In this document: positions 55,956 through 64,000 of the stretch, one piece after another | Layout: every line of letters starts with the position of its first letter | How positions within the stretch are numbered: position 1 is the first letter of the stretch | Source: Patescibacteria group bacterium | GTDB taxonomy: Bacteria > Patescibacteriota > Microgenomatia > UBA1406 > GWC2-37-13 | Assembly: GCA_023380935.1 (NCBI GenBank) | Contig: JAMCST010000011.1 | Location: forward strand, 124,001-188,000 | DNA length: 64,000 bases | Direction: 5' to 3' | Position numbers and translations under genes: made by a program | The notes under the pieces: generated by a model | The model's input: only the letters and a program-made list of their open reading frames with translations | Told to the model about the DNA's origin: nothing | Database searches by the model: none

Positions 55956-57755
55956 TTAGTTATATGCCTTTGCCTGCAGGCTAAACATCTGCGCATATTC
56001 GCCGTTTGCCTTCATTAAAGCCTGATGGTTCCCCCGCTCGATCATTTTTCCCTGTTTTAAAACAACAATCTCGTCAGCGTGGCGAACGGTGGAAAAGCGA
56101 TGAGAAACCATAATAACGGTTTTATTTTTGATCAAAGTCATTACCTTATTGAAGATCTCATTTTCGGTTTTGGCGTCAACGGCCGCGGTCGGTTCGTCCA
56201 AAATCATGATTGGACTGTTGCGCATAAAAGCCTTGGCGAGGGCAATCCTCTGCCACTGGCCGATCGAGAGCTGCTCTCCGTTGGTAAACGCCGTCCCCAA
56301 CTGTTGACGGTATCGGTCGGGCAGAGTGTTGATAAACTCATCGGCGCCGGCCATTAAAGCGGCGTGTCTTACTGTTCGTTGATTCGCCAACTGGTCGATT
56401 CTTCCCATCGCAATATTCTCCATGACGGTTAAGTCATAACCCACGTAATCCTGGAACAACACCGCCAACCGCGACCGCAGCTGCACTAGCGGAACCTTTC
56501 TGATATCCACTCCATTAACCGTTATTGAACCTTTTTGGACGTCGTAAAATCGGCACAGCAACTTAATCAGGGTAGTTTTTCCCGATCCGTTTTCCCCGAC
56601 CAAGGCGATTTTCTGGTTGGGAGCAATCCGCAAAGAGAAATTGGAAAATAACCTACGCTTGCTATTGGGATAACTAAAACTAATGTTTTTAAACTCGATC
56701 TCACCATCGTCATTTGCCATTTTCGCTCCCGACCCGTTTTTAACCTTGGCATCTATCTGCAAAAACCGCCGGATTTCTTTAATGTACAAATTGACCTCAT
56801 AGCCGTAGTTAATATTTTTAACCAGATTGGATAGCGCCGCGGAAAAGGCAGCCAAGTTACTTAGATAGAAGGTTAACAAACCGGGGCTGATCTCCTTTCT
56901 AACCAACATTAACAGAAGATTGACCGTAATGTACAACCCCGGCAAGTTAGAAAGAAAAATCCCCCCGAAGCCGTAAATTACTCTTTTTCGTTCAATCTTT
57001 TTTTGACGCGCGTGGAAATGTCCCATTAAGGCGTTAATTTTTCCAATAAAATATCCGCCCACGTTATACAGAGCAAATTCCTTGACGTAAGCCAGATTTT
57101 CAAACAGACTGGAAAAGTACTGGAATTTTCTCCTGGTGGTCGAATCCGCCTCCCAAATATTCCAGGCCGACTGGCCGAGCTTAATAAGAATGATCAGGGA
57201 AGGGATCTGAAACATAAAAAGCAGCGATAACCAGAGATAGTTCAAGCGGGCAATGATGGTGCTTTGGATAACGATCTGTAATAAGTTATACAGGCTCCAA
57301 AAAGCAATATTGAGCATCTCGGTTGGGCGCCAGGTATACGTATCCAGCGCCTTTTGCTTCAGATCCAGAAAATCACTGTTTTCAAAAAACTCGAGATCCA
57401 GCCTGTTTAGTTGCATCACTATTTTTTCGGCAAAATAGGCCTCCAGATCAAAACGCATAATCTTGAACATCCCCTCAAGAAAGGTGTCGAGAAAATACCA
57501 CCCCACGTCAAAACTGATTTTCAGGGCAATCAGATAGATTATCGGTTTAACGCTTGCATAGTCACTTGACCGCAACGCCAGAGCCGAGTCGATGATTTGT
57601 TTCAGAAACCAGTAGGAAACGATGGGGAAAACGGCATAAAGGATGGTTGTAACTATTCGAATAATGAATTTGGGCCGATTAATCGCGTAGCTAATCCGTA
57701 GAATCCAGACAAGATTTCGGACTAATTGGAATAATTTGATCAATCGTTGTTTCAT
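55956..57755 (-). CDS. ABC exporter (fused permease and ATPase)
   Basis: The 599-residue half-transporter has about six TM helices (1-330) and an ABC domain with Walker A VGENGSGKTTL, signature LSIGQWQRIALAKA, and Walker B IMILDEPTAAVDAKTENEIF. Homodimers would export drugs, lipids or peptides. The signature reads LSIGQ rather than LSGGQ. It begins 20 nt after the UvrA-like gene in the same direction, suggesting a joint defence module. Confidence 0.92.
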   Translation of the reverse strand: MKQRLIKLFQLVRNLVWILRISYAINRPKFIIRIVTTILYAVFPIVSYWFLKQIIDSALALRSSDYASVKPIIYLIALKISFDVGWYFLDTFLEGMFKIMRFDLEAYFAEKIVMQLNRLDLEFFENSDFLDLKQKALDTYTWRPTEMLNIAFWSLYNLLQIVIQSTIIARLNYLWLSLLFMFQIPSLIILIKLGQSAWNIWEADSTTRRKFQYFSSLFENLAYVKEFALYNVGGYFIGKINALMGHFHARQKKIERKRVIYGFGGIFLSNLPGLYITVNLLLMLVRKEISPGLLTFYLSNLAAFSAALSNLVKNINYGYEVNLYIKEIRRFLQIDAKVKNGSGAKMANDDGEIEFKNISFSYPNSKRRLFSNFSLRIAPNQKIALVGENGSGKTTLIKLLCRFYDVQKGSITVNGVDIRKVPLVQLRSRLAVLFQDYVGYDLTVMENIAMGRIDQLANQRTVRHAALMAGADEFINTLPDRYRQQLGTAFTNGEQLSIGQWQRIALAKAFMRNSPIMILDEPTAAVDAKTENEIFNKVMTLIKNKTVIMVSHRFSTVRHADEIVVLKQGKMIERGNHQALMKANGEYAQMFSLQAKAYN

Positions 57756-57775
57756 AACTGTGACTCGTCAATCCA

Positions 57776-60043
57776 TTAATCATTAATTAACAGCCGTCTC
57801 AAAAACTGCCCCGTGTAGGACTCTTTTGATCGCATTACGTCACCAACCGTTCCTTTAGCAACCACCCCGCCGCCCCGACGGCCGCCTTCCGGCCCCAGGT
57901 CGATGATCCAGTCGGACTGACGGATCACGTCGAGATTGTGTTCAATGACGATCACCGTATTACCGTTATTCACCAGATTCTTCAAAATTATGATGAGTTT
58001 CTCGATATCGGCCATGTGTAAACCGGTGGTCGGTTCATCCAAGATATAGACGTTGCCGGTCTTGTGTAACTGGCTGGCCAGCTTGACCCGCTGCGCCTCG
58101 CCGCCCGACAGGGTGTCGAGTGACTGCCCCAGGCGCAAATAATCCAAACCGACCGCCGTCAAGATTCCCAGCCGCCGGACGATCTCGTCGTCGTTAAAAA
58201 ACCCGACCGCCTCACTGACCGTCATCTCCAGCACGTCGGCGATTGACTTTCCCCGATACAGATAACGCAACACTTCCTGGCGGTAACGCTTCCCTTCACA
58301 CTCCGAACAGACCAGCGTAACGCTGCTTAAAAAGTGCATATCCACCTCCCGATACCCCAGCCCCTGACATTTTTCGCAGGCGCCGATCGAGTTAAAACTG
58401 AAGTTGCCGATGCTCTTCCCGGTTGCCTGGGCAAACCGGCGGCGGATCCGGTCAAACACCCCGGTGTAGGTGGCGGGGTTGCCCCGGTTCATGGCGCCAA
58501 TCGGCGACTGGTCGATCACCACCGCCTGGGGATGCTGGGGCAAAAAACCGTCAAAGACCAGCGAGCTTTTGCCCGAGCCGGCCACGCCGGTGATGCAGCT
58601 TAATTTCCCGATCGGAAGCTTGACGTTGATATGCTTTAGGTTGTTGGCCGCCGCGTCGGCGATCGTCAACCAACCGACGGGCACGGCTAAAGGAGACGAC
58701 GTGACCGTGATCGATCGAGATCGCCGCCGATTCAAATATGTAGCCGTAAGTGACGTCTTATTTTTTGCCAATGCTTCCGGCGGACCGGCAAAAATCAACT
58801 CCCCGCCCTTTTCCCCGGCCAGCGGCCCGATATCTATTACATAATCGGCGGCCCGGATGACTTCCGGGTCATGCTCCACCACCAAGACGCTGTTGCCCTT
58901 GTCACGGATCTTTTTTAACAACCTGATCATCTGGCCGATGTCGCGCGGGTGCAAACCCACGGTCGGCTCGTCCAAGATATACAGCATCTCGATCAGGTTG
59001 CAGCCCAGCTGCCGGGCCAGCTTGACCCGCTGCGCCTCGCCGCCGGACAGACTGCGCACCGACCGGCTCAGCGACAAATAACCCAGCCCGATCTCTTTTA
59101 GTCCACCGACCATCTCCAGCATCTTATCGACGATCGGCCTGGCCAACGGATGGTCGATATCTTTGAAAAACTCATACAGATCATCCAACTCCATATTCAC
59201 CAGTTCCACGATGTTCTTTTTTTTCACCAACACCGCGCGGGCACGCGCATTTAACCGCGTTCCCTGACATACCCGACAGTGAGACAGCTTAAAAAATCGG
59301 TGGTCGCGGCCCAACGTATTCGATGACAGTCCGCGCCGGTCGGCACGACGGCGCAAAATGCCGGTAACCACTCCCTCAAAAGAGAAACGCTGGACAAACC
59401 CCTGGCTTTTGTCACTCAACTCAATTCTCTGACTATACAATAACTTATCCAGCATCGCGCGACTGAAGTACTTGAGCGGTTGATAAACGTCAACTAGTTT
59501 ACTGGCGATAATAATATTGGTACGACGACCACCGGGGCGATAGTCGGAGTGTCTGATCCCACCTTGGGAGATCGACTTTTCCCAATCAAACAAACGGTCT
59601 TCGTCTATCTTCAGCTCCTCGCCCAGTCCTTTGCAGTTTTCGCAGGCTCCCTCCGGGTTGTTGAACGAAAACAGGTTGGAATCACCGATGGTCGGTAGAC
59701 CATATCGGCTGAATAACAAACGCAGATAGGTATAGATCTCGGTGACCGTTCCCACCGTGGAGCGCGGATTGGTACCCAGGCGTTTTTGGTCAATCACGAT
59801 CGCCGGTGAGATACCGTTGATTTCATCGGCCTTGGGCCGGCCGATCTTCGGCAACGAGCGACGGGCATAAGTACTTAAACTCTCCAGGTACTGACGCTGA
59901 CATTCGGCATAGACCACATCAAAAACTAACGACGATTTACCCGCGCCGGACAGACCGGTAAACACCACCAACCGGTTGCGCGGTATATCGACGTCAAGAT
60001 GCTTAAGATTATGCTCGTAAGCATTGCGGACCGTGATAATCAT
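57776..60043 (-). CDS. UvrA-like ABC ATPase (short type, drug-resistance/UvrA2-like)
   Basis: The product has 755 residues from the ATG at 60043; a Met at 60055 sits in the TATAAT box. Two ABC domains are present: Walker A GLSGAGKSSLVFD and GVAGSGKSSLVFD, with signature LSGGEAQRVKLA in each. Zinc-binding cysteines are CENCKGLGE, CRVCQGTR, CEKCQGLGY and CSECEGKR. The length is shorter than the 930-970 residue canonical UvrA because the UvrB-binding region is absent. Proteins of this type are found in self-resistance and DNA-intercalator tolerance. It sits with an ABC exporter and a divergent MerR-type regulator. Confidence 0.93.
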   Translation of the reverse strand: MIITVRNAYEHNLKHLDVDIPRNRLVVFTGLSGAGKSSLVFDVVYAECQRQYLESLSTYARRSLPKIGRPKADEINGISPAIVIDQKRLGTNPRSTVGTVTEIYTYLRLLFSRYGLPTIGDSNLFSFNNPEGACENCKGLGEELKIDEDRLFDWEKSISQGGIRHSDYRPGGRRTNIIIASKLVDVYQPLKYFSRAMLDKLLYSQRIELSDKSQGFVQRFSFEGVVTGILRRRADRRGLSSNTLGRDHRFFKLSHCRVCQGTRLNARARAVLVKKKNIVELVNMELDDLYEFFKDIDHPLARPIVDKMLEMVGGLKEIGLGYLSLSRSVRSLSGGEAQRVKLARQLGCNLIEMLYILDEPTVGLHPRDIGQMIRLLKKIRDKGNSVLVVEHDPEVIRAADYVIDIGPLAGEKGGELIFAGPPEALAKNKTSLTATYLNRRRSRSITVTSSPLAVPVGWLTIADAAANNLKHINVKLPIGKLSCITGVAGSGKSSLVFDGFLPQHPQAVVIDQSPIGAMNRGNPATYTGVFDRIRRRFAQATGKSIGNFSFNSIGACEKCQGLGYREVDMHFLSSVTLVCSECEGKRYRQEVLRYLYRGKSIADVLEMTVSEAVGFFNDDEIVRRLGILTAVGLDYLRLGQSLDTLSGGEAQRVKLASQLHKTGNVYILDEPTTGLHMADIEKLIIILKNLVNNGNTVIVIEHNLDVIRQSDWIIDLGPEGGRRGGGVVAKGTVGDVMRSKESYTGQFLRRLLIND

Positions 60044-60053
60044 ATGAACGGGC

Positions 60054-60103
60054 ATTATAAACTGTGACGTTGGGGCATACGCAAATTGGCGATGCGGTAT
60101 AAT
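60054..60103. promoter_or_regulatory. Divergent promoter region between UvrA-like and MerR genes
   Basis: TATAAT on the minus strand (60054-60059) lies 10 nt before the UvrA-like ATG at 60043. TATAAT on the plus strand (60098-60103) lies 6 nt before the GTG at 60110. No good -35 was found for either. A MerR protein bound between them could act on both. Confidence 0.5.
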
Positions 60104-60109
60104 GATGAC

Positions 60110-60898
60110 GTGTTAAAAACCAAGGCGTTTGCCGAGATCTGCGATACCTCAAAACGCACCATTATCCATTACGACCGGATCGGCCTGCTCAAACCCCACC
60201 GGCGCCGGGGCATCTTCCGGCTTTATGAACCGCGTCAGGCGTTAACCTTTCAAAAAGTCGCGCTGCTGAAAAGCTTCGGAATGAGCCTGAGGGAAATTAA
60301 GGGCTATCTGCGGCGCAATGATTTATTATTGTCTTTATTCGAAAAAAAAGAACGACAGTTGACGGCCGAAAAGAATCGGCTGTCCCTCCAGATTAAAAAA
60401 GCCCAGGAGTTTATTGCTTCCTTAAAAACCGACCGCCTACTCATCTCCCCCAAGGTAAAACCGGTCAATCCCTACTGGCTTTATACTTTGGAAAAACAGG
60501 GCCGCTATGTGGACATCGCCAGCCATCAACGGGAAATTTTCCAACGCGTCGGCGACCCCGCTTATCATTTTCCCGGCATCACCATTTTCCATAATCAGAA
60601 ATACTCGCCTCATGATTCGCGCATGACCACCGGGGTTTATCTGGGTGACAGTGAACCGCCGCCGATCGCCGGCGTGCGCATCGTCCATGTTCCCACCCAC
60701 CAGGTGCTTTCTTATATGCACATCGGTTCGTATTCTTATCTGTCATATATCTGGCAGTTCATGGATCAATACATTATTAACTACCATCTCAGGCGCCATT
60801 CCCAACTCGACTGCCGGGAGATCTACTGGCACGGGGAACTGACCAAGGCAGACGAAAACGATCTGGTGACCGAACTGCAGATTCCGATTCTGCCCTAG
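60110..60898 (+). CDS. MerR-family regulator with GyrI-like effector domain
   Basis: The product has 262 residues from the GTG at 60110; TATAAT lies 6 nt upstream, and earlier in-frame starts (TTG 60086, ATG 60092) precede the box. The N-terminal HTH is TKAFAEICDTSKRTIIHYDRIGLLKPHRRRGIFRLYE. A dimer helix follows, then a GyrI/BmrR-like ligand-binding domain (about 145-262, YLGDSEPPPIAGVRIVHVPTHQVLSYMHIGSY). BmrR-type relatives bind hydrophobic drugs. It is divergent from the UvrA-like gene. Confidence 0.9.
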   Translation: MLKTKAFAEICDTSKRTIIHYDRIGLLKPHRRRGIFRLYEPRQALTFQKVALLKSFGMSLREIKGYLRRNDLLLSLFEKKERQLTAEKNRLSLQIKKAQEFIASLKTDRLLISPKVKPVNPYWLYTLEKQGRYVDIASHQREIFQRVGDPAYHFPGITIFHNQKYSPHDSRMTTGVYLGDSEPPPIAGVRIVHVPTHQVLSYMHIGSYSYLSYIWQFMDQYIINYHLRRHSQLDCREIYWHGELTKADENDLVTELQIPILP

Positions 60899-60912
60899 CT
60901 GACCGGCTGTTT

Positions 60913-60941
60913 TTTACATTTGCTTGATTTTTCGCTATAAT
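60913..60941 (+). promoter_or_regulatory. Promoter of the XRE-like gene, leaderless
   Basis: TTTACA (60913-60918), 17 nt and TATAAT (60936-60941) are followed by 8 nt to the GTG at 60950. Confidence 0.65.
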
Positions 60942-60949
60942 ACTTAGTC

Positions 60950-61165
60950 GTGGTCGCCGATGTTCTCGTCCGGCTGGGCAAAAACCTAAAACGGCGGCGC
61001 GTCCGCCATAAACTTTCCCAGGAAAAGCTGGCCGGTCAGGCGTTTGTGAGTGTGCTCCACCTTAGGCGAATCGAAAACGGCCGCGCCAACCCGTCACTCA
61101 AGGTGCTTCACAAACTGACGAAGATTCTGAAAATCAGCCTGCGCCTGCTTTTTTTAGGATTATGA
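60950..61165 (+). CDS. XRE-family HTH regulator
   Basis: The 71-residue product is a single HTH domain of the Cro/C1 type: LGKNLKRRRVRHKLSQEKLAGQAFVSVLHLRRIENGRANPSLKVLHKLTKIL. It begins with GTG directly after a -10 box. No partner toxin or phage gene was seen. It may regulate the neighbouring UvrA/MerR module or the convergent Gld-type cluster, which is a guess. Confidence 0.85.
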   Translation: MVADVLVRLGKNLKRRRVRHKLSQEKLAGQAFVSVLHLRRIENGRANPSLKVLHKLTKILKISLRLLFLGL

Positions 61166-61168
61166 GAT

Positions 61169-62623
61169 CTAGCGGCGCCGCATCAACCGGTATGCCCCGA
61201 AGATTGCCAACACCAGCGGCAGCAGGAGAATGTTGGCGTATTTGAAAAGATCCATCTGGGTCGCCGTCAGCGTCGGCAACGGATACAGGGAAACCGAGCG
61301 GGAACGGATGCCGGACAGGGCGCCGCCGGCCGCCAGATCATTCACCAGATTAAGGGTAAAGTCCAGATTATTGGAGGTTTGGCTCAAAAACCGGTCGAGG
61401 ATAAACCGGGAACTGGCTACGACCACCAACTTACCATTGGTTTTTTGGTTCTGCGCCAACGCCGCCACCGTAAAGCTTTTGAAGTTATTATTGGCCGGGG
61501 CGCTAATGTCCTGCGGATTCAGACTAAAGTTACTTGTCTCTTCCCACGATTGGTTTTCGGTCTTGACCAGGACGCTGGTCTGCCAGCCGGCCGGATTGGT
61601 CAGGCGCAGCGCCGACGTCCAGGGAAAGGTCAACCGGGAAACGTTGTTGAAAAAGGGCTGTGTCTGATTAAACGCCGTGGTCGTCAGCCAGAAGGGATAC
61701 GGCGCAAAAAACTGGACCGTGCCGTTGCCAAAGTTGACCATCTCGGCCGCGCTCGACAACAACAGATCTTTATTCAGGACAACGCCGTCGCTGGCCAGCC
61801 AGGTAAACAGATTGTGTTCGGTCGGACTGGTGGTCAAATCTTCGTTCACCGTTACCCCATCGGCGAACACCACGATCTTTCCTCCGTGACTTAAATAGGT
61901 CTTCAATGCATTAATATCGGCGTCGCTGAATTTTTCCCCGGGCAGCGCCAGCACCAACAAAGTCTGGTAGTCGGTAGTCAAGGGCAACTGGGTCGTCTCG
62001 ACGACAAACTGCTGCTCCATGACTTTTTTTAACGTATTCAGGGTCTCGGTCTGGCTGGTGCCGGCGGTTTCGCCGTAGATCCCGATCGTCACCGGCGTTT
62101 TCCTGGTGACTTTGTAGATTGCCGAGGTCAGATTATACTCCAGGCTGTTGATGTCGGTAATCTGGGGAATCACCTCGGTTTTGCTGCCGTAACTGACCGC
62201 CACGCCGAAAAAAGCGGTGGACACCGCATACTTGTCTTTTTCCAGCTGGGAAAACTGCAACTCCGGAATGCCGGCGGACTTGGCTTCGCTTAGGCTCGGC
62301 GCGTCTTTTTTCGGATCGATGATCTTAATATTAATCTGCTTTGACAGCCGGCCATACTCTTTGATCAGATCGACCGCGTCGTTTTTCAACGGCAGCAGGC
62401 GCGTGGGCAAATCAGAAGACAAATAAAGCTTGACATTGACCAGATCGTCAAGATTATGCAGGATAGTTTTGGTCGCCGGTGCCAAAGTATAGGCCTGGCC
62501 CGGTGACAGATCCAGGCGCAGCGCCACGGAGCCGATCGCCAGATTGACCAGCACCACCACCGCGATCGCCAACCCGACGATCGCCTGGTAGGTCAGACGG
62601 CTGAATTGCAGTTTTTTTAACAT
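61169..62623 (-). CDS. GldG-like ABC-system auxiliary protein
   Basis: The 484-residue product has an N-terminal TM, an extracellular GldG-type domain (YTLAPATKTILHNLDDLVNVKLYLSSDLPTRL and PVTIGIYGETAGTSQTETLNTL, plus KIVVFADGVTVNED), and a C-terminal TM (YANILLLPLVLAIFGAYRLMRRR). Family members work with GldF permease and an ABC ATPase, as in gliding motility or export. It starts 1-2 nt after the permease gene stop, so the three form an operon. Confidence 0.92.
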   Translation of the reverse strand: MLKKLQFSRLTYQAIVGLAIAVVVLVNLAIGSVALRLDLSPGQAYTLAPATKTILHNLDDLVNVKLYLSSDLPTRLLPLKNDAVDLIKEYGRLSKQINIKIIDPKKDAPSLSEAKSAGIPELQFSQLEKDKYAVSTAFFGVAVSYGSKTEVIPQITDINSLEYNLTSAIYKVTRKTPVTIGIYGETAGTSQTETLNTLKKVMEQQFVVETTQLPLTTDYQTLLVLALPGEKFSDADINALKTYLSHGGKIVVFADGVTVNEDLTTSPTEHNLFTWLASDGVVLNKDLLLSSAAEMVNFGNGTVQFFAPYPFWLTTTAFNQTQPFFNNVSRLTFPWTSALRLTNPAGWQTSVLVKTENQSWEETSNFSLNPQDISAPANNNFKSFTVAALAQNQKTNGKLVVVASSRFILDRFLSQTSNNLDFTLNLVNDLAAGGALSGIRSRSVSLYPLPTLTATQMDLFKYANILLLPLVLAIFGAYRLMRRR

Positions 62624-62624
62624 A

Positions 62625-63326
62625 TCAACGGCGTTTTTCCAAATCCACCACTGTTAAAAACAGAAAAACCGCGGTCAGGGAAACAAAATAGAACAGCGAA
62701 CGCAGGTCAATCACCCCTTTGGTGAAATTTTGCAGATGGTAAAGCGGCGTCACCGTCAAAAGATTGTCCTGGATGAATTTGGGCAGCAGCGCGGCGAAAA
62801 AGTCCGAGCCGAGCACCAGCAAACAAAACAACGCCACCACCGAGATGAGAAAGGCCGTCACCTGGTTTTTCGTCAGTGCCGAAATGAACAGGGCGACGCT
62901 CACCAGGGCTGCCACCAGCAAGATCTGGCCGAGGTAACCGACCAGGATCCCGGGATAATACAGTTTGGTCAACAGCGATAAAGACACCGGCAGACCGAAG
63001 GTCAAGGCGATCCCGATGGTTGTCCAGGTGAGCAGGGCGAAAAACTTGGCCATCACGATCTCGGTCTCGGTAAGCGGCAGCGTCAACAACACCTCAAGGG
63101 TGTTGGTACGTTTTTCCTCGGCAAAGGCACGCATGACGAGAGCCGGGACGAAAATGAGCATCAACCAGGGAAGGGTGTCAAACAACGGCCCCAACGAGGC
63201 CGACCCGACCACAAATATGTCTTTGACAAACAGAAAGTTGGCAAACACGGCGAATAGAATCAAAACGATGTAGCCGAGCGCATTGTTCAGGTAATAACCC
63301 AGTTCTTTTTTGTATAAAGTGAACAT
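62625..63326 (-). CDS. GldF-like ABC permease
   Basis: The 233-residue protein has about six TM helices in the ABC-2/GldF style: YYLNNALGYIVLILFAVFANFLF, the central RAFAEEKRTNTLEVLLTLPLTETEIVMAKF coupling region, and TM helices to the end (LFYFVSLTAVFLFLTVVDLEKRR). It belongs to the same operon as the GldG-like and ATPase genes, with 1 nt between this stop and the GldG-like start and 15 nt to the ATPase gene. Confidence 0.9.
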   Translation of the reverse strand: MFTLYKKELGYYLNNALGYIVLILFAVFANFLFVKDIFVVGSASLGPLFDTLPWLMLIFVPALVMRAFAEEKRTNTLEVLLTLPLTETEIVMAKFFALLTWTTIGIALTFGLPVSLSLLTKLYYPGILVGYLGQILLVAALVSVALFISALTKNQVTAFLISVVALFCLLVLGSDFFAALLPKFIQDNLLTVTPLYHLQNFTKGVIDLRSLFYFVSLTAVFLFLTVVDLEKRR

Positions 63327-63341
63327 ATTGTTATGGCTATC

Positions 63342-64000
63342 CTAGTACCCAACCAACTTTTTAAACAGCTTTTCCACCGCCCCCCTGCCTTTGGGTTTTT
63401 TACCATCGAAAACGATGCGTCCGTGGTTGATGATCATCAGTCTGGTGGCGACGTCCTCGACCTCGGACAAAATGTGGGTGGAAAAAATGATAATTTTGTT
63501 CTTGGCGATCTGACGGATTAACCGGCGGATTTTATCCTGCTCCAGCGGATCCAGTCCGGAGGTGGGTTCGTCCAACACCAGGATTTGGGGATCACCCAAC
63601 AGCGCCGCGGCCAGACCGACGCGCTGCTTGTAGCCGCGCGACAGCTCTTCAATTTTCTTATCCAGCATCTCTTCCAGACCGACCGCCCGGACTTTGTCCG
63701 CGATCGTCGGAACCGATTTGACCGCCGCGACAAACTGCAGATACTCATTGACGCGCATCTCGGTATAGAGAGGATTGTTTTCCGGAAGGTAACCCATCAG
63801 GCGCAACACCGCCATCCTTTGGTCACGCGGATCTCGGCCGGAGATTTCAATCTTGCCCCGGGTCGGCGCCAGATAACCGAGCAGCAGCCGCATGGTTGTG
63901 GTCTTGCCGGCGCCGTTGGGACCGAGAAAACCGATGATCTCTCCGGTTTTGGCGCGAAAGCTCAACTCGGCCACCGCGACCTTCCCGGCAAACGTTTTTT
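63342..64000 (-). CDS. ABC transporter ATP-binding protein, partial (GldA/CcmA-like)
   Basis: The frame remains open to the right window edge, so the N-terminus is missing. The first visible codons encode KTFAGKVAVAELSFRAKTGEI. Walker A is GFLGPNGAGKTTTMR, signature LSRGYKQRVGLAAALL and Walker B ILVLDEPTSGLDPLE, with FSTHILSEVEDVATRL (H-loop). It drives the GldF/GldG-like pair downstream. An internal GTG at 63974 is unlikely to be the true start. Confidence 0.93.
   Translation of the reverse strand, partial: KTFAGKVAVAELSFRAKTGEIIGFLGPNGAGKTTTMRLLLGYLAPTRGKIEISGRDPRDQRMAVLRLMGYLPENNPLYTEMRVNEYLQFVAAVKSVPTIADKVRAVGLEEMLDKKIEELSRGYKQRVGLAAALLGDPQILVLDEPTSGLDPLEQDKIRRLIRQIAKNKIIIFSTHILSEVEDVATRLMIINHGRIVFDGKKPKGRGAVEKLFKKLVGY

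Overview
The window looks like a chromosomal segment of a small-genome, monoderm-like, mainly fermentative bacterium. My best guess is the Candidate Phyla Radiation (Patescibacteria), perhaps Microgenomates. This is an inference from gene content: a TrpR-like YerC/YecD regulator, a four-helix-bundle (S23-like) gene, a CxxC/CxxC zinc-ribbon protein, RRM proteins, many short secreted or anchored proteins, and no respiratory genes. No rRNA or taxonomic marker alignment supports it directly.

Layout. 0-17 kb: mostly minus-strand housekeeping and surface genes (split-barrel flavoprotein fragment, MscL, enolase, alpha/beta hydrolase, PD-(D/E)XK protein, RRM protein, SDR, ADP-forming acyl-CoA synthetase). 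A plus-strand pair follows (membrane protein and a stand-alone [FeFe]-hydrogenase-like H-cluster domain), then malic enzyme, a GH18-like protein, a serine hydrolase and rubrerythrin. 17-29 kb: small enzymes, a PadR regulator with a thioredoxin-glutaredoxin fusion, CTP synthase, glutamate racemase, TspO, ABC-F, DUF134/DUF5320, GIY-YIG and a cupredoxin. 28-34 kb: a nucleotide/nucleoside cluster (phosphoribosyltransferase, HAD, phosphorylase). It faces a TrpR-like regulator across a control region that holds a 24-bp palindrome, two divergent promoters and what looks like a complete peptide-leader attenuator. 34-45 kb: orphan and accessory genes, including an anchored receptor-like protein with cytoplasmic zinc ribbons, a protein with tandem PH-like repeats, a phosphoesterase gene relic and a degraded or repurposed phosphopentomutase homologue. 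45-49 kb: AT-rich genes, an intact IS30-type element and a tRNA-Gln. 49-64 kb: a MarR-controlled efflux operon, Era, a four-helix-bundle gene bracketed by inverted repeats, GltX, a UvrA-like/ABC exporter pair with a divergent MerR regulator, and a Gld-type ABC system cut by the window end.

How genes work together. Enolase, malic enzyme and ADP-forming acyl-CoA synthetase fit substrate-level ATP generation. Rubrerythrin, the Trx-Grx fusion and the cupredoxin suggest oxygen or redox management. MarR/MFS/HlyD, ABC-F, UvrA-like/ABC/MerR and TspO form a sizeable drug or stress layer. MurI and MscL fit a walled cell.

Expression signals. In many first-of-operon genes a TATAAT-like box lies only about 6-9 nt before the start codon, which predicts leaderless mRNAs. 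Several downstream or special genes (both RRM genes, the phosphorylase, the secreted 184-residue protein) have clear Shine-Dalgarno sequences instead. I used this rule to choose the starts of pyrG, era, the UvrA-like gene, the MerR gene and several others. All calls come from reading the sequence; no database search was possible.
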